DNA of 29,508 bases, from assembly GCA_964527925.1 (NCBI GenBank), contig CAZGQO010000017.1:1-29508 (forward strand), given 5' to 3'. The translations under genes and the position numbers were made by a program. The notes under the pieces are model-generated. The model saw only the letters and a list, made by a program, of their open reading frames with translations. It was not told the origin of the DNA and did not search any database. Below, in pieces: positions 19,007 to 28,954 of this stretch. Every line of letters starts with the position of its first letter. The stretch's first letter is position 1. The DNA is from Ch128b sp964527925 (GTDB lineage Bacteria > Bacteroidota > Ignavibacteria > Ch128b).

Positions 19007-21217
19007 TTATGGAGTGAAAGGATTGTTTGGTCCTTCAATTAATCGGTTTATTGTCTTATTAATTTCATCGATCAATTTTGGATCGGTCTCTTTTTGTGCA
19101 ATTTGTTTAAGGGCACTGATAATTTTGAAACGGTCTTTGTTGTAATAATTCCATCCGAGACATTCCACAGCAGTAATTTTTAGTTCCAGATTTATTTCAT
19201 CATTTAATAAGTTGATCAAATCATCGATCACACTCGAGTAAATGTATCTCCTGAAGGTTTTTAGTTCGTTGATTTTTTTCTTTAAGGATGTCTTATCCAA
19301 TTTGATTGATTGTAGAATTTCGTTTTGACGCGACTGGTCTGGGGGTCTTATAAAAAACATGCTGCTGTCAAATCCGTATCTTCTTTTGATATTAATTTTT
19401 TCACTTATCAATTTTTGAATTATCTCGATTTGGTCGGGGCGATTGTTCAATTCAATTACACTTCGAGCGTTGTATCTCACCCGGTCTGATTCATCATTAA
19501 AAGCTGCTTCAACAATTAAAGGCAGATATTTATTATCAGCAGTGTATCCCATCAACAAAACAGTGAATCTTCTAATTAATTCATTTGGATCGTTAATGGA
19601 TTTAAATAAAACTTTTTCAAAATCTTCGTTACGGAAAGAAGCAAGAATTTTCAAAGTCATCAATCTAACATTAGGCGAAGAATCAGTCTCGTAGATTTTA
19701 GTCAATTCATTCGAAAACTTTTCTCCTTCAATTTGACTTAACCTTAAACAGGCTAATGTTCTGATTGAAGGATTTTTATCAACCAATTTTTTACGCCAGA
19801 AATTTTTATCTGAATTTGATTTAAATGAATAAAAATCTAAATGATCAATGTTAGAATGAAACCTGAAAGTTGGATCACCAAGTATGTGTGATTCAAGATA
19901 TGAGTTTAATAAATGCCATTGACCAACTCTCCAATTTAATGAGAGCAATCCAATTAATTCATCAATAAATAAATCCTGCAAAACATTAACTGAGTTTGCG
20001 ATGCCTGCAATAGTTTCTCCTTCATTAAATAAATATGCACCAGCTAAATATTCACTCAAATGAAAAGAACCATTAAAACACTCATCAAAGATTATCACTT
20101 CAGATTGTGGATTGATTCTTTTTATGTCCTCAATACTTATCTCCATATCGCTTGCAAATATTGAATCTTCTATCATAATCTTTTCATCGAAAGCACCTTC
20201 GAACCAGCCGTCGGGAACACCAAGGAATTGTTTGAAATATTCTTTTGTCTCTTCGATGGATTTACTTCTTTCTTTTGCAGAACGAAGTTTGCTTCGCAAA
20301 TAATATTTGATTGCTTTTATGTTATCGTCAATTGATTTTGCCGGCTGAGTTCCAGATATAAGTTGAGTGACAGGATCACCGTGAGCATGGAAGATTGTTA
20401 AATCAAGTTCTTGATTTTCCAGTTCTTCGAGAATTATACTCTTTATTTTTTTGTCCATCTGATAAAAATATTTTTTGAAGCGGCCGCCTGCGGAAAAAGC
20501 ATCTGGTAAAGATTCCTGCAGAATTGGAATTTCATCCATCAACGAAGTTAGTGATTCTGAATTATAACCATGACCAGTATAAACAAGTACATTATCAAGT
20601 TTATTTGGTTTCTTTTTTACTTCAATTACCTTCTTCAAAAAATTTTTTAATCGCTCATACTTCAGAGAATCATCTGGTATTGCCTTAATTCGTGCAGAAT
20701 AAATTTCTTTCTGAATTCTTTGAGGTGAATCTCCTCTTAATCTGTAATAATGATATAATTGATTCAGGCTGTCTTTTCCGAGATAATCGAATTTCAAATC
20801 AAAGTCATCATAAAATCTATCTGATGGAATGGAAGATCTGTTCCACGCATAGTTGTATTCATCAATTTTAAAAGCCGAAGTTAAATGTTGAGCAACTCGA
20901 ATCATTGGAATTGGAATATCGCCAACAAAAATTACTCCCTCAAGTTCTGGTTTTGAGTTGTAGAGCTTTAAGATGTGCTTTTTTATTTCGTCAGGATTTT
21001 TCCAGTTATCGATTAAAACATAAGCGGATAACTTATCATCTTCGATTGATTTTTTATAACCAATTATCTCTTCTTTAACTTTATCAAATGTAATTGAATC
21101 AGCAATAATTGCAACTGATGTTTGAAATACTTTATCTGGTTTGATAATTATTGCTTGAGCCTTCAACCCATCACAGATAAAAACAATTAAAACAATAATA
21201 AAAATTTTAAGTCTCAT
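19007..21217 (-). CDS. Secreted C25-like (gingipain/caspase-fold) peptidase with HEAT-like repeats
   Basis: 736 residues with a signal peptide (about 1-20). Residues about 33-455 look like peptidase family C25. A first strand with GVIFVGDIPIP (94-104) corresponds to the LLVGD segment. Strand FHAHGDP offers His279 (or His277), and strand IIFDECFNGSF offers Cys380. The domain ends with HILGDPTFRF (444-453), the typical closing GDP motif. A second TGHG with His216 lies earlier and cannot be fully excluded as the catalytic His. Between His279 and Cys380 is a charged, probably helical insert, so the pair is farther apart than in gingipains. Residues about 480-725 are HEAT-like repeats (NPSIRTLACLRLSQI, SPNVRLMTLKILASF, NELIRRFTVLLMGY, DRVRYNARSVIEL). 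No T9SS tail is visible, so it may stay in the periplasm. It is last in the cluster, 70 bases after the propeller gene, behind GGAGAAG. Confidence 0.8.
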   Translation of the reverse strand: MRLKIFIIVLIVFICDGLKAQAIIIKPDKVFQTSVAIIADSITFDKVKEEIIGYKKSIEDDKLSAYVLIDNWKNPDEIKKHILKLYNSKPELEGVIFVGDIPIPMIRVAQHLTSAFKIDEYNYAWNRSSIPSDRFYDDFDLKFDYLGKDSLNQLYHYYRLRGDSPQRIQKEIYSARIKAIPDDSLKYERLKNFLKKVIEVKKKPNKLDNVLVYTGHGYNSESLTSLMDEIPILQESLPDAFSAGGRFKKYFYQMDKKIKSIILEELENQELDLTIFHAHGDPVTQLISGTQPAKSIDDNIKAIKYYLRSKLRSAKERSKSIEETKEYFKQFLGVPDGWFEGAFDEKIMIEDSIFASDMEISIEDIKRINPQSEVIIFDECFNGSFHLSEYLAGAYLFNEGETIAGIANSVNVLQDLFIDELIGLLSLNWRVGQWHLLNSYLESHILGDPTFRFHSNIDHLDFYSFKSNSDKNFWRKKLVDKNPSIRTLACLRLSQIEGEKFSNELTKIYETDSSPNVRLMTLKILASFRNEDFEKVLFKSINDPNELIRRFTVLLMGYTADNKYLPLIVEAAFNDESDRVRYNARSVIELNNRPDQIEIIQKLISEKINIKRRYGFDSSMFFIRPPDQSRQNEILQSIKLDKTSLKKKINELKTFRRYIYSSVIDDLINLLNDEINLELKITAVECLGWNYYNKDRFKIISALKQIAQKETDPKLIDEINKTINRLIEGPNNPFTP

Positions 21218-21287
21218 ATCTTCTCCGTTGAGTTAGTTGTAAAAGAAGCAAAATCAATCAAGAAAAAAATTTCCTTACAACAGATAT

Positions 21288-23513
21288 TTACTTTAGTAAA
21301 ACAATTTTCTGTTTTAGCATTTTCATCCCCGATTCAAGTATCACAAAATAAATTCCACCCGAGACAGTAGTTCCATTCTCGTTATCTCCATTCCATGTAA
21401 TTCTGTAACTCCCCTGTGCATGTGTTTTATCGATTAGTGTTTTTATTTTTTTTCCAAGAATATCGTAGATGGTAACTTTTATTTGAGCTTGAAATGGAAC
21501 TTCATAGATAATATTTGTCGATGAATTAAACGGATTTGGAAAATTCTGACTCAAGTAAAAATCTTCAATTAATTTTTTATCGTCTTTTACTGATGTCAAA
21601 GGTTCCGATGCCAGTATGTAGCCATTTGAAGTCCCAACAAAGTGCCTTCCTTCAGAATTGAATGCCGATGAAAAAATTATGTATTGATTAGCCAGTGACA
21701 AATCCTGTGTCCAGCTAATTCCTTTATCAGTTGTTTTAATTATCGTTCCATTGTAAGTAGAAACATAAAAAATACTATCACCGAAATTTGCAATTGAATA
21801 AAAAACTGAATCTGTCAAAGTGAGTCCATGAGATACATAATTCCAATTTTCACCTTTATCAGTCGTAAAACAAATGAAACCACTCCCAACACCCCAGCTT
21901 TCGTTCTCGTTTACAATTACAAGATCTTCAAAATCTTTTGTTGAAAGATAATCAGGATAGTTTAAGAAGTTTTTCACTGTGTCCCAGCTTATTCCGCCAT
22001 TAGTTGTGCGTATCATCCATCTTCTTGGACCAGCAATTATTCCTGTACTTACGTCAAAGAATCCAATTTTGCCGGATATGTAACCAGGTCCGTTAAGCAT
22101 TGCAACTTCAAACCAATTATTTCCGCTATCAGTAGTTTTAAACACATGATATTCAGGATAATCATTCAAACTCATCCAGGCGTAACCAGTTTCAGCAGTT
22201 GGGAAATGAATTCCACCAACTTTATTTCTTGAATTAAAAGGAACAGGTGAAAGAACCGTCTGCCATGTTTCTCCGCCGTCAGTTGTTTTAACAATGTGTT
22301 GATTTTCTTTGAGTATGAATCCTGTATTCTCATCAACAAAATGCATTGAATATGATTCCCACAAACCAGCACTTGATTTATAAATCCAGTTTTGTCCGCT
22401 TAAGTTTTCTGATTTATAAAAATCACTTGACCTGTTGACTGCGTATCCTTTACTTCCTGTGAATTGAATCGCATAAATTGAATTTGGTGTGAACCATTGA
22501 TGAAGTGTCCAGCTTTCACCAAAATCTATTGATCTTAAGATATGACTTCCAGTTCCCAGGACAATTAAATTATTTCCGTATCCTTTGATTGCTTTAAGTC
22601 CAAAAGAATAATTCAAAAACGAAGCATACCAGGTTTCACCGCCGTCAGTTGTTTTTGAGATATAAGCAAATGCAAATCCATTGCTTCCAACCGCAATGCC
22701 TTCAAGTGAATTTTTGAAATAAACATCTTTGATTCTATCGTAAGTGTTTGCAGGATACTGAGTTTTTTTGACCCAGTTTTTTCCACCATCTGTTGACTTA
22801 TAAATTGGCGTAACGACTCCCCAGAATTCATTTCCTTCGCCGACTGAAATAACAGAAGTTGAAGTCAACCATTTAACTGCTTTTTGATCTCTGAAAAAAT
22901 TATCATTAATTGGAGTAGATTTAAGCCATGTATTTCCGCTATCTGTTGTATATCTTTGTGCGTCTTTTTTATCACCAACCACAACTCCTTTGAGTTCGTC
23001 ATAAAAATCAATTCCATACCATCGTGATGCAGTTGTTGGTGAAACCATTGAATCTTTCTTAACCCATGTACTACCGCCATCTGTTGTTCTCATCAAATAG
23101 ACTGCTTTATATTTTCCAATCAAAAGATGTCCCTGAGTTTCGCTGGTAAAGAAAATTCCATCGCAATAAGTGAAATCAGGAGAAATAAAAATTTCTATCC
23201 AGCTGTTTCCTCCGTCAGTAGTTTTCAAAATTCTTCCTTGAGCTGTTCCAATAAATCCGGTGTTTTGATTAACAAAAAATATTTTAAGAAAATCATAATC
23301 AAATTGTGTTGATTTGGGAATCCAATTTTCACCGCCATCACTTGAAAAAAGCAAAAGTCCTTTGTTCCCAACCAGATAGATATTGTTTTGATCAATTATA
23401 AATAAATCATTTAACTCAGACTTAACATCTGGCTCAAGTACAATCTGGTAGTTTTGACCGACCAAATTTTGAACTGAAAAAACTATCATCAACAATAAGA
23501 TTACTTTTTTCAT
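21288..23513 (-). CDS. Secreted BNR/Ycf48-like propeller protein with T9SS tail
   Basis: 741 residues. Signal peptide MKKVILLLMIVFSVQNLVGQ. About thirteen TTDGGxxW-type motifs span residues 40-630, consistent with one or two beta-propellers. From about residue 652 a T9SS type A tail follows (SQNFPNPFNSSTNI, then KVTIYDILGKKIKTL and GGIYFVILESG), so it should be exported to the cell surface. ATG lies behind GAGGAGAG. It sits 12 bases after the barrel gene and 70 bases before the C25-like gene. Its place in a TonB-receptor operon suggests a surface protein that binds or presents the same substrate; that is inference. Confidence 0.88.
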   Translation of the reverse strand: MKKVILLLMIVFSVQNLVGQNYQIVLEPDVKSELNDLFIIDQNNIYLVGNKGLLLFSSDGGENWIPKSTQFDYDFLKIFFVNQNTGFIGTAQGRILKTTDGGNSWIEIFISPDFTYCDGIFFTSETQGHLLIGKYKAVYLMRTTDGGSTWVKKDSMVSPTTASRWYGIDFYDELKGVVVGDKKDAQRYTTDSGNTWLKSTPINDNFFRDQKAVKWLTSTSVISVGEGNEFWGVVTPIYKSTDGGKNWVKKTQYPANTYDRIKDVYFKNSLEGIAVGSNGFAFAYISKTTDGGETWYASFLNYSFGLKAIKGYGNNLIVLGTGSHILRSIDFGESWTLHQWFTPNSIYAIQFTGSKGYAVNRSSDFYKSENLSGQNWIYKSSAGLWESYSMHFVDENTGFILKENQHIVKTTDGGETWQTVLSPVPFNSRNKVGGIHFPTAETGYAWMSLNDYPEYHVFKTTDSGNNWFEVAMLNGPGYISGKIGFFDVSTGIIAGPRRWMIRTTNGGISWDTVKNFLNYPDYLSTKDFEDLVIVNENESWGVGSGFICFTTDKGENWNYVSHGLTLTDSVFYSIANFGDSIFYVSTYNGTIIKTTDKGISWTQDLSLANQYIIFSSAFNSEGRHFVGTSNGYILASEPLTSVKDDKKLIEDFYLSQNFPNPFNSSTNIIYEVPFQAQIKVTIYDILGKKIKTLIDKTHAQGSYRITWNGDNENGTTVSGGIYFVILESGMKMLKQKIVLLK

Positions 23514-23525
23514 AAACTCTCTCCT

Positions 23526-25034
23526 CTAATAAACTTTTAACTTGTACTCCAGTGAAACCTGTGAACTAAATCTGTAATTGGTTGATCTCTCATCAGGCTT
23601 CAGATATGATCCATAAATATTTAATGTGAATAACCCGAATCTGGATTTGAAATCAATGGTTGAATAGAAAATGTGTTCCGTTGATGTTGAGTTGATTAAT
23701 GAAAAGTCATTCACAAAATAATTTGCAAAGATTGAAGAAGGCGTTGAATAACTCAAACTTTTTTCTGATGGAATGTATCTTCGAAAATTATAAGCTGTAT
23801 TAAAACTCACATTTTGAAAGATTTGACTTCCGAATCCAACTCCAGCCATGTAAGCAGTTGATTTTACTTTTGAAAAAACATCACTGTAATAATCATCAAT
23901 TAAAGTTGAAAATCTTTGAACACCGAAATTTAAATTTATCGAAGATGATTTTAGATGATAATAAATCTTAAGCAAAGCATTTTGATCAGATATCGAGTTA
24001 TCCGAAAGCATTACCTTAAAATCAGGATGTCTTGACCAGAAATTGGAATTGTAATTCGAGAAAATGAGTTGAGTTTCCAGTTCGTATATTGGTTTATAAT
24101 TTATCATCAACAATTGAGAGTTATGTTTCCTCTGAAAATATCCCTGAGATTTTGGATTGATGAAATCTTCTTTGATCGTACTATGTAATATCCCTGAATT
24201 AATATTTAAACCTACATTCAACGAACGATGCAGCAAGTAGAATAAATCAACATTAACATCATAGGTATTTTCATACACCGCTCTTGTTTCAGTTTTTTTC
24301 TTAACTATCACCGGATAATCAAAGCCACGAAACTTCAACAGAGAAATTTCTTTTAAGACCGAACCTTCATCTTCTTTATAAGAAATTTCTTCCAGATAAT
24401 CACCAACACTGAAAGAGACAGCCGTTATTAAGTCTTCTGAGAATTCATAATCGGTTCCAATTCTAATTGAAATATCTCGATGGTTTGATGTTGGTCTTGG
24501 CGAAACAGTCTTTAATCCTTCATCAACAAGATAATTTAAAGTCACTCCAAAAGAAAATTTATCAGTCAATTTATTAAAGTAACTTGCTTCCATTTGAATT
24601 GCATTAAATCTCGAATATCCTGAAGAAGAATCACCAAGTAAAAATGAATTTCCATTTCTATAATTTTTGCTGAAAATCCAGTTCCAGTTTTTTCTTTCAT
24701 CTTTCAAAAAACTGAAGCTCCCTTTGAAGATTTGTGAGTTTCCCAAAGACTTTTTGCCGCTAAAAGTGAGTGAAGTAAGATTACTAATTTCTGGTTCAAA
24801 ATTAGTTTTGAACTTGCCTGATGCTGATACAAGATTTGAATTAATATGAAGTAATTCATCTGTCTCATCGAATTGAAGGAGAGCGGGGTTGTTGCTTAAT
24901 GAGAAAGGATTCAATCTTTTCAAAAATAAATGGTAATCCAAAGTTATGTTGAAAGGATAAATTCGAGACTGACCAATCAGAAGGTCTGAGAATAAAATTA
25001 TAAAAGAAAATGTTAAGACCAATGTTTTTTTCAT
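23526..25034 (-). CDS. Predicted outer-membrane beta-barrel protein, DUF6850-like
   Basis: 502 residues with a signal peptide (MKKTLVLTFSFIILFSDLLIG). The mature part has alternating amphipathic strands throughout (for example FSFGVTLNYLVDEGL, DISIRIGTDYEF, SLEYKLKVY) and an NPALLQ segment near the N-terminus, as in many outer-membrane barrels; it ends on an aromatic strand. From memory, DUF6850 barrel proteins of Bacteroidota sit next to DUF4876 lipoproteins and TonB receptors, and that order is what is seen here. The ATG overlaps the stop of the preceding gene by four bases (ATGA), implying translational coupling. Role unknown. Confidence 0.7.
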   Translation of the reverse strand: MKKTLVLTFSFIILFSDLLIGQSRIYPFNITLDYHLFLKRLNPFSLSNNPALLQFDETDELLHINSNLVSASGKFKTNFEPEISNLTSLTFSGKKSLGNSQIFKGSFSFLKDERKNWNWIFSKNYRNGNSFLLGDSSSGYSRFNAIQMEASYFNKLTDKFSFGVTLNYLVDEGLKTVSPRPTSNHRDISIRIGTDYEFSEDLITAVSFSVGDYLEEISYKEDEGSVLKEISLLKFRGFDYPVIVKKKTETRAVYENTYDVNVDLFYLLHRSLNVGLNINSGILHSTIKEDFINPKSQGYFQRKHNSQLLMINYKPIYELETQLIFSNYNSNFWSRHPDFKVMLSDNSISDQNALLKIYYHLKSSSINLNFGVQRFSTLIDDYYSDVFSKVKSTAYMAGVGFGSQIFQNVSFNTAYNFRRYIPSEKSLSYSTPSSIFANYFVNDFSLINSTSTEHIFYSTIDFKSRFGLFTLNIYGSYLKPDERSTNYRFSSQVSLEYKLKVY

Positions 25035-26245
25035 TTTCGTTTACTTTGTTGACTGAAATGAAATTCAGGTGTTGGTTTGTCGATTACTTTAAAATCGAGA
25101 GTTGAGTTGTTATCATCTTTAAGTATTAATATCCCATCAACTGAAACATTCAATCTTTCCATTGATTTCCCAGTATAAAATTGAATTCCACCTGTTCCAC
25201 CGCCATCAATTGAATAATTTAAGATTTTCTTATCCAGCTGAGTTGGATCCTTCAAATACTCAACACCATCAAGCACATAACGATTAGGAATCAAAAGCTG
25301 GTCTCCAAACCATTTGAGTGAATCAACGGGCATTTTTGCGATTACAATTGCACCCTGCTCACCGCCAATTAACCAATCATTCCCCGCTGACTGATAAATT
25401 TTAATCATATTTGGAACCTGGGGATTATCAACATCGGGTGCATCGTCTTTGTAAAATTCAAATTTTACATTGGACAAATCCACACTGTTGGGAGCGTTAA
25501 TACGATGGTCAATTGCATCTTCTGCACAAACAGCAAATTCACCCGGCATTAGAGGGAAATCCTTTCCATTTCCAGGAAAAATCCACAAGCTTTTTGAGTG
25601 AACAAATTCAGGATCATCAACATAATTCTGTCCCAGATAACTGCTTGCATAAACAACTGCCACAATAAGACTATCAAGGTACAAAACAGAATCTGATTGA
25701 TTGAAAACCTCCACATATTTGTCATGATAATATAATCCTGATCCCGGCGGCCCGCATGCATAAATTTCGCTTATCACCAGCGGTGAACCCCCAATTTGTA
25801 AATCCATCTCAACAAAAATTGTATCGCTTAAATCTGCACGAAGTTCTATAATCTTTTTCTCTTTGTTAATCAGTTTGTGATTTGTAATTGGCAGACCGGT
25901 GATTGTCAGCATTTCTTCGGGAGTCATAGTCCGACTTGCAGTAATAAAATATTGATCAGAAATAAAACCATACAATCTGATAATTCCGTAATTATCCGAG
26001 ATTGTTTTGATTTCATCCCGTAATAGATTTGATTTTAAAATCACTTCAGCACCTTGAACAGCATTCGAACCATATAATCTATTCATGTAATCTGTTCTAT
26101 CAATCAATTTTATTATAAAAAGTTTTTCTCTCTCTTTGCTTAGAGGTTTATCTTCGATTCCAATAATTTGACTGCATGAATTAAAAAGTGAAATTGCGAG
26201 AGCTATAAAAATCAGTTTGAAATATTTTTGAGTTTTTATCTTCAT
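25031..26245 (-). CDS. DUF4876-like lipoprotein
   Basis: 404 residues. Lipoprotein signal ending LFNSC with Cys24. Residues about 35-150 look like a carboxypeptidase-regulatory-type beta sandwich (GAEVILKSNLLRDEIKTISDNYG). Residues about 155-330 match what I recall of DUF4876, a family of Bacteroidota lipoproteins with lamin-tail-like character: VISEIYACG, YYHDKYVEVFNQSDSVLYLDS, FPGNGKDFPLMPGEFAVCA, NSVDLSNVKFEFY, VPNMIKIY. It should sit on the outer membrane. It lies 12 bases after the TonB receptor gene and overlaps the barrel gene. It occupies the place of a SusD-like partner but shows no SusD features. Family name moderately sure, function unknown. Confidence 0.75.
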   Translation of the reverse strand: MKIKTQKYFKLIFIALAISLFNSCSQIIGIEDKPLSKEREKLFIIKLIDRTDYMNRLYGSNAVQGAEVILKSNLLRDEIKTISDNYGIIRLYGFISDQYFITASRTMTPEEMLTITGLPITNHKLINKEKKIIELRADLSDTIFVEMDLQIGGSPLVISEIYACGPPGSGLYYHDKYVEVFNQSDSVLYLDSLIVAVVYASSYLGQNYVDDPEFVHSKSLWIFPGNGKDFPLMPGEFAVCAEDAIDHRINAPNSVDLSNVKFEFYKDDAPDVDNPQVPNMIKIYQSAGNDWLIGGEQGAIVIAKMPVDSLKWFGDQLLIPNRYVLDGVEYLKDPTQLDKKILNYSIDGGGTGGIQFYTGKSMERLNVSVDGILILKDDNNSTLDFKVIDKPTPEFHFSQQSKRK

Positions 26246-26257
26246 AACTTTTTGAAA

Positions 26258-28918
26258 TTATAATCCAACAATTAGTTCCATTCCGTAAAAAATTTCTGGA
26301 TTTCTTCTTTCGTAAGAAGGAGAAGAAGGCGACATCCTGTTCAATCTGTAGAGTGGTCTGTTATTTAAGAAATTATTCACATAAAACGATATGGCACTTC
26401 CCTTCCAGAGTGTTTTTGTGATTTTGATGTTCACCAGCCATTTGTTTGGTTTGTTTTCTTCGAGTAGTTCATACGGTTCAATTCTTCTCGTCAGTTCAAA
26501 AAATCTTGGATCACTTCTTAAATTCTCATCAAGCAGAACCATATTTCCATTTTGATCAAAATATCCAATTGCTAAAGTATCATTATAACCACGACGCCCA
26601 TCTATTTCAATTAACTTTTGTTGAATGTGAAGAGTAATCCACATACCAAGTTCTTTTGGCTGAATTTCAAATCTGTAGTTTATCAATAAATCATTTTGAT
26701 AGGTTTCGTAAGTCCTGTATATCGGCAATAATTTTATTCCCAAGGATTTCAAAAATCTCTCACTTCCGAAATAATAACCTTTTTCACTTCCAGATTTAGT
26801 GTAATAATAAGATGCATCAAATCGAATGATTGTGTTTATCTTTTTTATCTTTACAGTTGAAAGTGAAATTTCGAAACCGCTTACCTTGTTGTATCCATTG
26901 TTGAGATACTGAGTATAAGAATCAATTAATGTATCTTTTATTGCTTTACTTGTTTCATCGGGCCATTGCGGAAAAGAATATTTGTAAAGAATTGTTGGCT
27001 GAGTAAATCCATTAAACATGTTTCTGCTGTCATTATAAAATCCTGTGATTGTTAAACTAAACCAATCAAATTGCTGATCAAAACTTAGCTCATATTTCCT
27101 TTGAGTGTATCCTTTAATAATAGGATTAGCCTGTTCTCTGATGTAAGTAGTAACAAGTGAAAAATTAGAATCTGGATAAGTGGGATTAACTACAGATACT
27201 GTATCGACAATATCAAAATATGCTTTGTTCGCAAATATCATCCCCATTGGCGGAGATTTTGCTGTCAATCCATATCCCATTCTGATTTGTGAATTTTTTG
27301 TGAGATTGATTGATAGATTTATTCTGGGATTCAAAAAACTTCCATTGTAGGATTTGATTAAATCTTTTTTGAATGTGAATCCTTTGATATCAAATCCATA
27401 TGGTCTGAATGCATCATATCTAAAACCAACCTGAAATGTGAATGGAAACAGCAATGTTCCATTTATTTTATCTTCAGCGTAAAGAGTGATGATTGGATAA
27501 GTTGGCAGATCACTATAGCGAGTTAATCTTGGAGTTGGAATTAAAAGACTTGGTGGAAAAAGCGGGTCATAAATTAATCCATCCCCTTTGTTGAAATCAT
27601 TTCGATAAGTTATTCCATAAATTATGCTGTGTAAAAAATCACCGGTGAAAAATTTTGTTGAGTAATTAAAATCAGAATAAATATTCCAGACATCTCCCTT
27701 AATCCATTTTTTACCGAGATAACTTCCAAAGACAATTATACCTTCCTGAGTTCCTTCTGTCATTCTGTCTGTTATAACAATATTATCTCGAGAAATCATT
27801 TGTTGATAGTAAGAATTTTGTTTTGTATAAGAGACAGAAATGTTTGATATAAATTTTGATAATGGATTAAAGTTATAAGTGTAGTTAAGAGAATATTTCA
27901 GATTTAAATCTCTATTATACCAGGCTTCACGAAGAGCATAACCTGGTTTTTCTTTGCTTTCATCAAATGCACGAGTAATGTAGAAAAAGTTTTTTAATGA
28001 ATAGTTTTCTTCGCTTCTATCCATAGAAACTTGTGCAGCAATTCTTGTATAACCATCTCCTTCGACTCGTTTATCTCTTTCAGATGCAGCGATGTTGAGA
28101 TTGCCATTTATAACCCAGCTACCAAGTAAAATTCCACCGCTGAAATTTCCTTCAAACAATTGGGGATTGTATTTGAATTTTGATCTAAAAGGTTCTGGTT
28201 TGATTTTAGATTTTACAATAATCACTCCATCTGTGAAATCACCATATTGAGCAGAAGCAATTCCACGAATCACTTCAACTTCTTCAATGTTCTCTGCCGG
28301 AATTGATCTTAAATCTAATCCTGAGTTAGCTGTTGAATAACCAATTCCAACTTGAAGGTTTGCATTATTGTTTATAGGAACACCATTTATAATTAATGAT
28401 GTACCAATTGGATCTCCTTTTCTGATGCTTGCCTTTTCAACATAATTTAAAGTTGGATTTGTGCTTTCAACTCCGGGAAGCAATTTAACTACATCGCCGA
28501 GACTTGATGCCTGAATATGTTCAATCTCACCTGATTTAATTACACTCTTTGTTTCCGGTGTAAGTGGAATAAATTCTTTTTCAGCTGTGACTTCGATTCC
28601 TGCGATTTCAAATGTGATTGATTTGAGTTTAATGTTAAGATGCAAAGTTGCGCCTTCAGCAATAACTATTCCTTTTGAATATCTTTCGTAACCAACATAG
28701 CTTACCTCTAAAGTATATTTCCCCGGTCTAGTTACAAGTCTGAAATTCCCCCGGCTGTCTGAAGTAGTTCCAATATTATTTTCTTTTATATAGATATTTG
28801 CTGATGGCAGTGCCTCCCCTGTTTCTGATGTAACTTTTCCAAAAACGATAGACAAATTAGATTGTACCTGACCAAAGAAGGTACTATAAAAAATCAAAAT
28901 TAAAATTAGAGCTCTCAT
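26258..28918 (-). CDS. TonB-dependent outer-membrane receptor with carboxypeptidase-regulatory-like N-terminus
   Basis: 886 residues. Signal peptide MRALILILIFYSTFFGQVQ. Residues about 22-105 are the carboxypeptidase-regulatory-like domain (FGKVTSETGEALPSANIYI, GTTSDSRGNFRL, LEVSYVGYERY). Residues about 120-235 are the plug (LGDVVKLLPGVES, IRKGDPIGTSLIINGVPI, VEVIRGIASAQYGDFTDGVI). The rest is a barrel rich in aromatic strands. Such receptors take up siderophores, metals, cofactors or oligomers across the outer membrane with energy from TonB. No SusD, sugar hydrolase or haem or cobalamin gene is adjacent, so the substrate is open. First gene of the minus-strand cluster, with a promoter 37 bases upstream. 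Confidence 0.93.
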   Translation of the reverse strand: MRALILILIFYSTFFGQVQSNLSIVFGKVTSETGEALPSANIYIKENNIGTTSDSRGNFRLVTRPGKYTLEVSYVGYERYSKGIVIAEGATLHLNIKLKSITFEIAGIEVTAEKEFIPLTPETKSVIKSGEIEHIQASSLGDVVKLLPGVESTNPTLNYVEKASIRKGDPIGTSLIINGVPINNNANLQVGIGYSTANSGLDLRSIPAENIEEVEVIRGIASAQYGDFTDGVIIVKSKIKPEPFRSKFKYNPQLFEGNFSGGILLGSWVINGNLNIAASERDKRVEGDGYTRIAAQVSMDRSEENYSLKNFFYITRAFDESKEKPGYALREAWYNRDLNLKYSLNYTYNFNPLSKFISNISVSYTKQNSYYQQMISRDNIVITDRMTEGTQEGIIVFGSYLGKKWIKGDVWNIYSDFNYSTKFFTGDFLHSIIYGITYRNDFNKGDGLIYDPLFPPSLLIPTPRLTRYSDLPTYPIITLYAEDKINGTLLFPFTFQVGFRYDAFRPYGFDIKGFTFKKDLIKSYNGSFLNPRINLSINLTKNSQIRMGYGLTAKSPPMGMIFANKAYFDIVDTVSVVNPTYPDSNFSLVTTYIREQANPIIKGYTQRKYELSFDQQFDWFSLTITGFYNDSRNMFNGFTQPTILYKYSFPQWPDETSKAIKDTLIDSYTQYLNNGYNKVSGFEISLSTVKIKKINTIIRFDASYYYTKSGSEKGYYFGSERFLKSLGIKLLPIYRTYETYQNDLLINYRFEIQPKELGMWITLHIQQKLIEIDGRRGYNDTLAIGYFDQNGNMVLLDENLRSDPRFFELTRRIEPYELLEENKPNKWLVNIKITKTLWKGSAISFYVNNFLNNRPLYRLNRMSPSSPSYERRNPEIFYGMELIVGL

Positions 28919-28954
28919 TCTACTCGAAGAGTTTATTCAATAACGATGCTTGGC

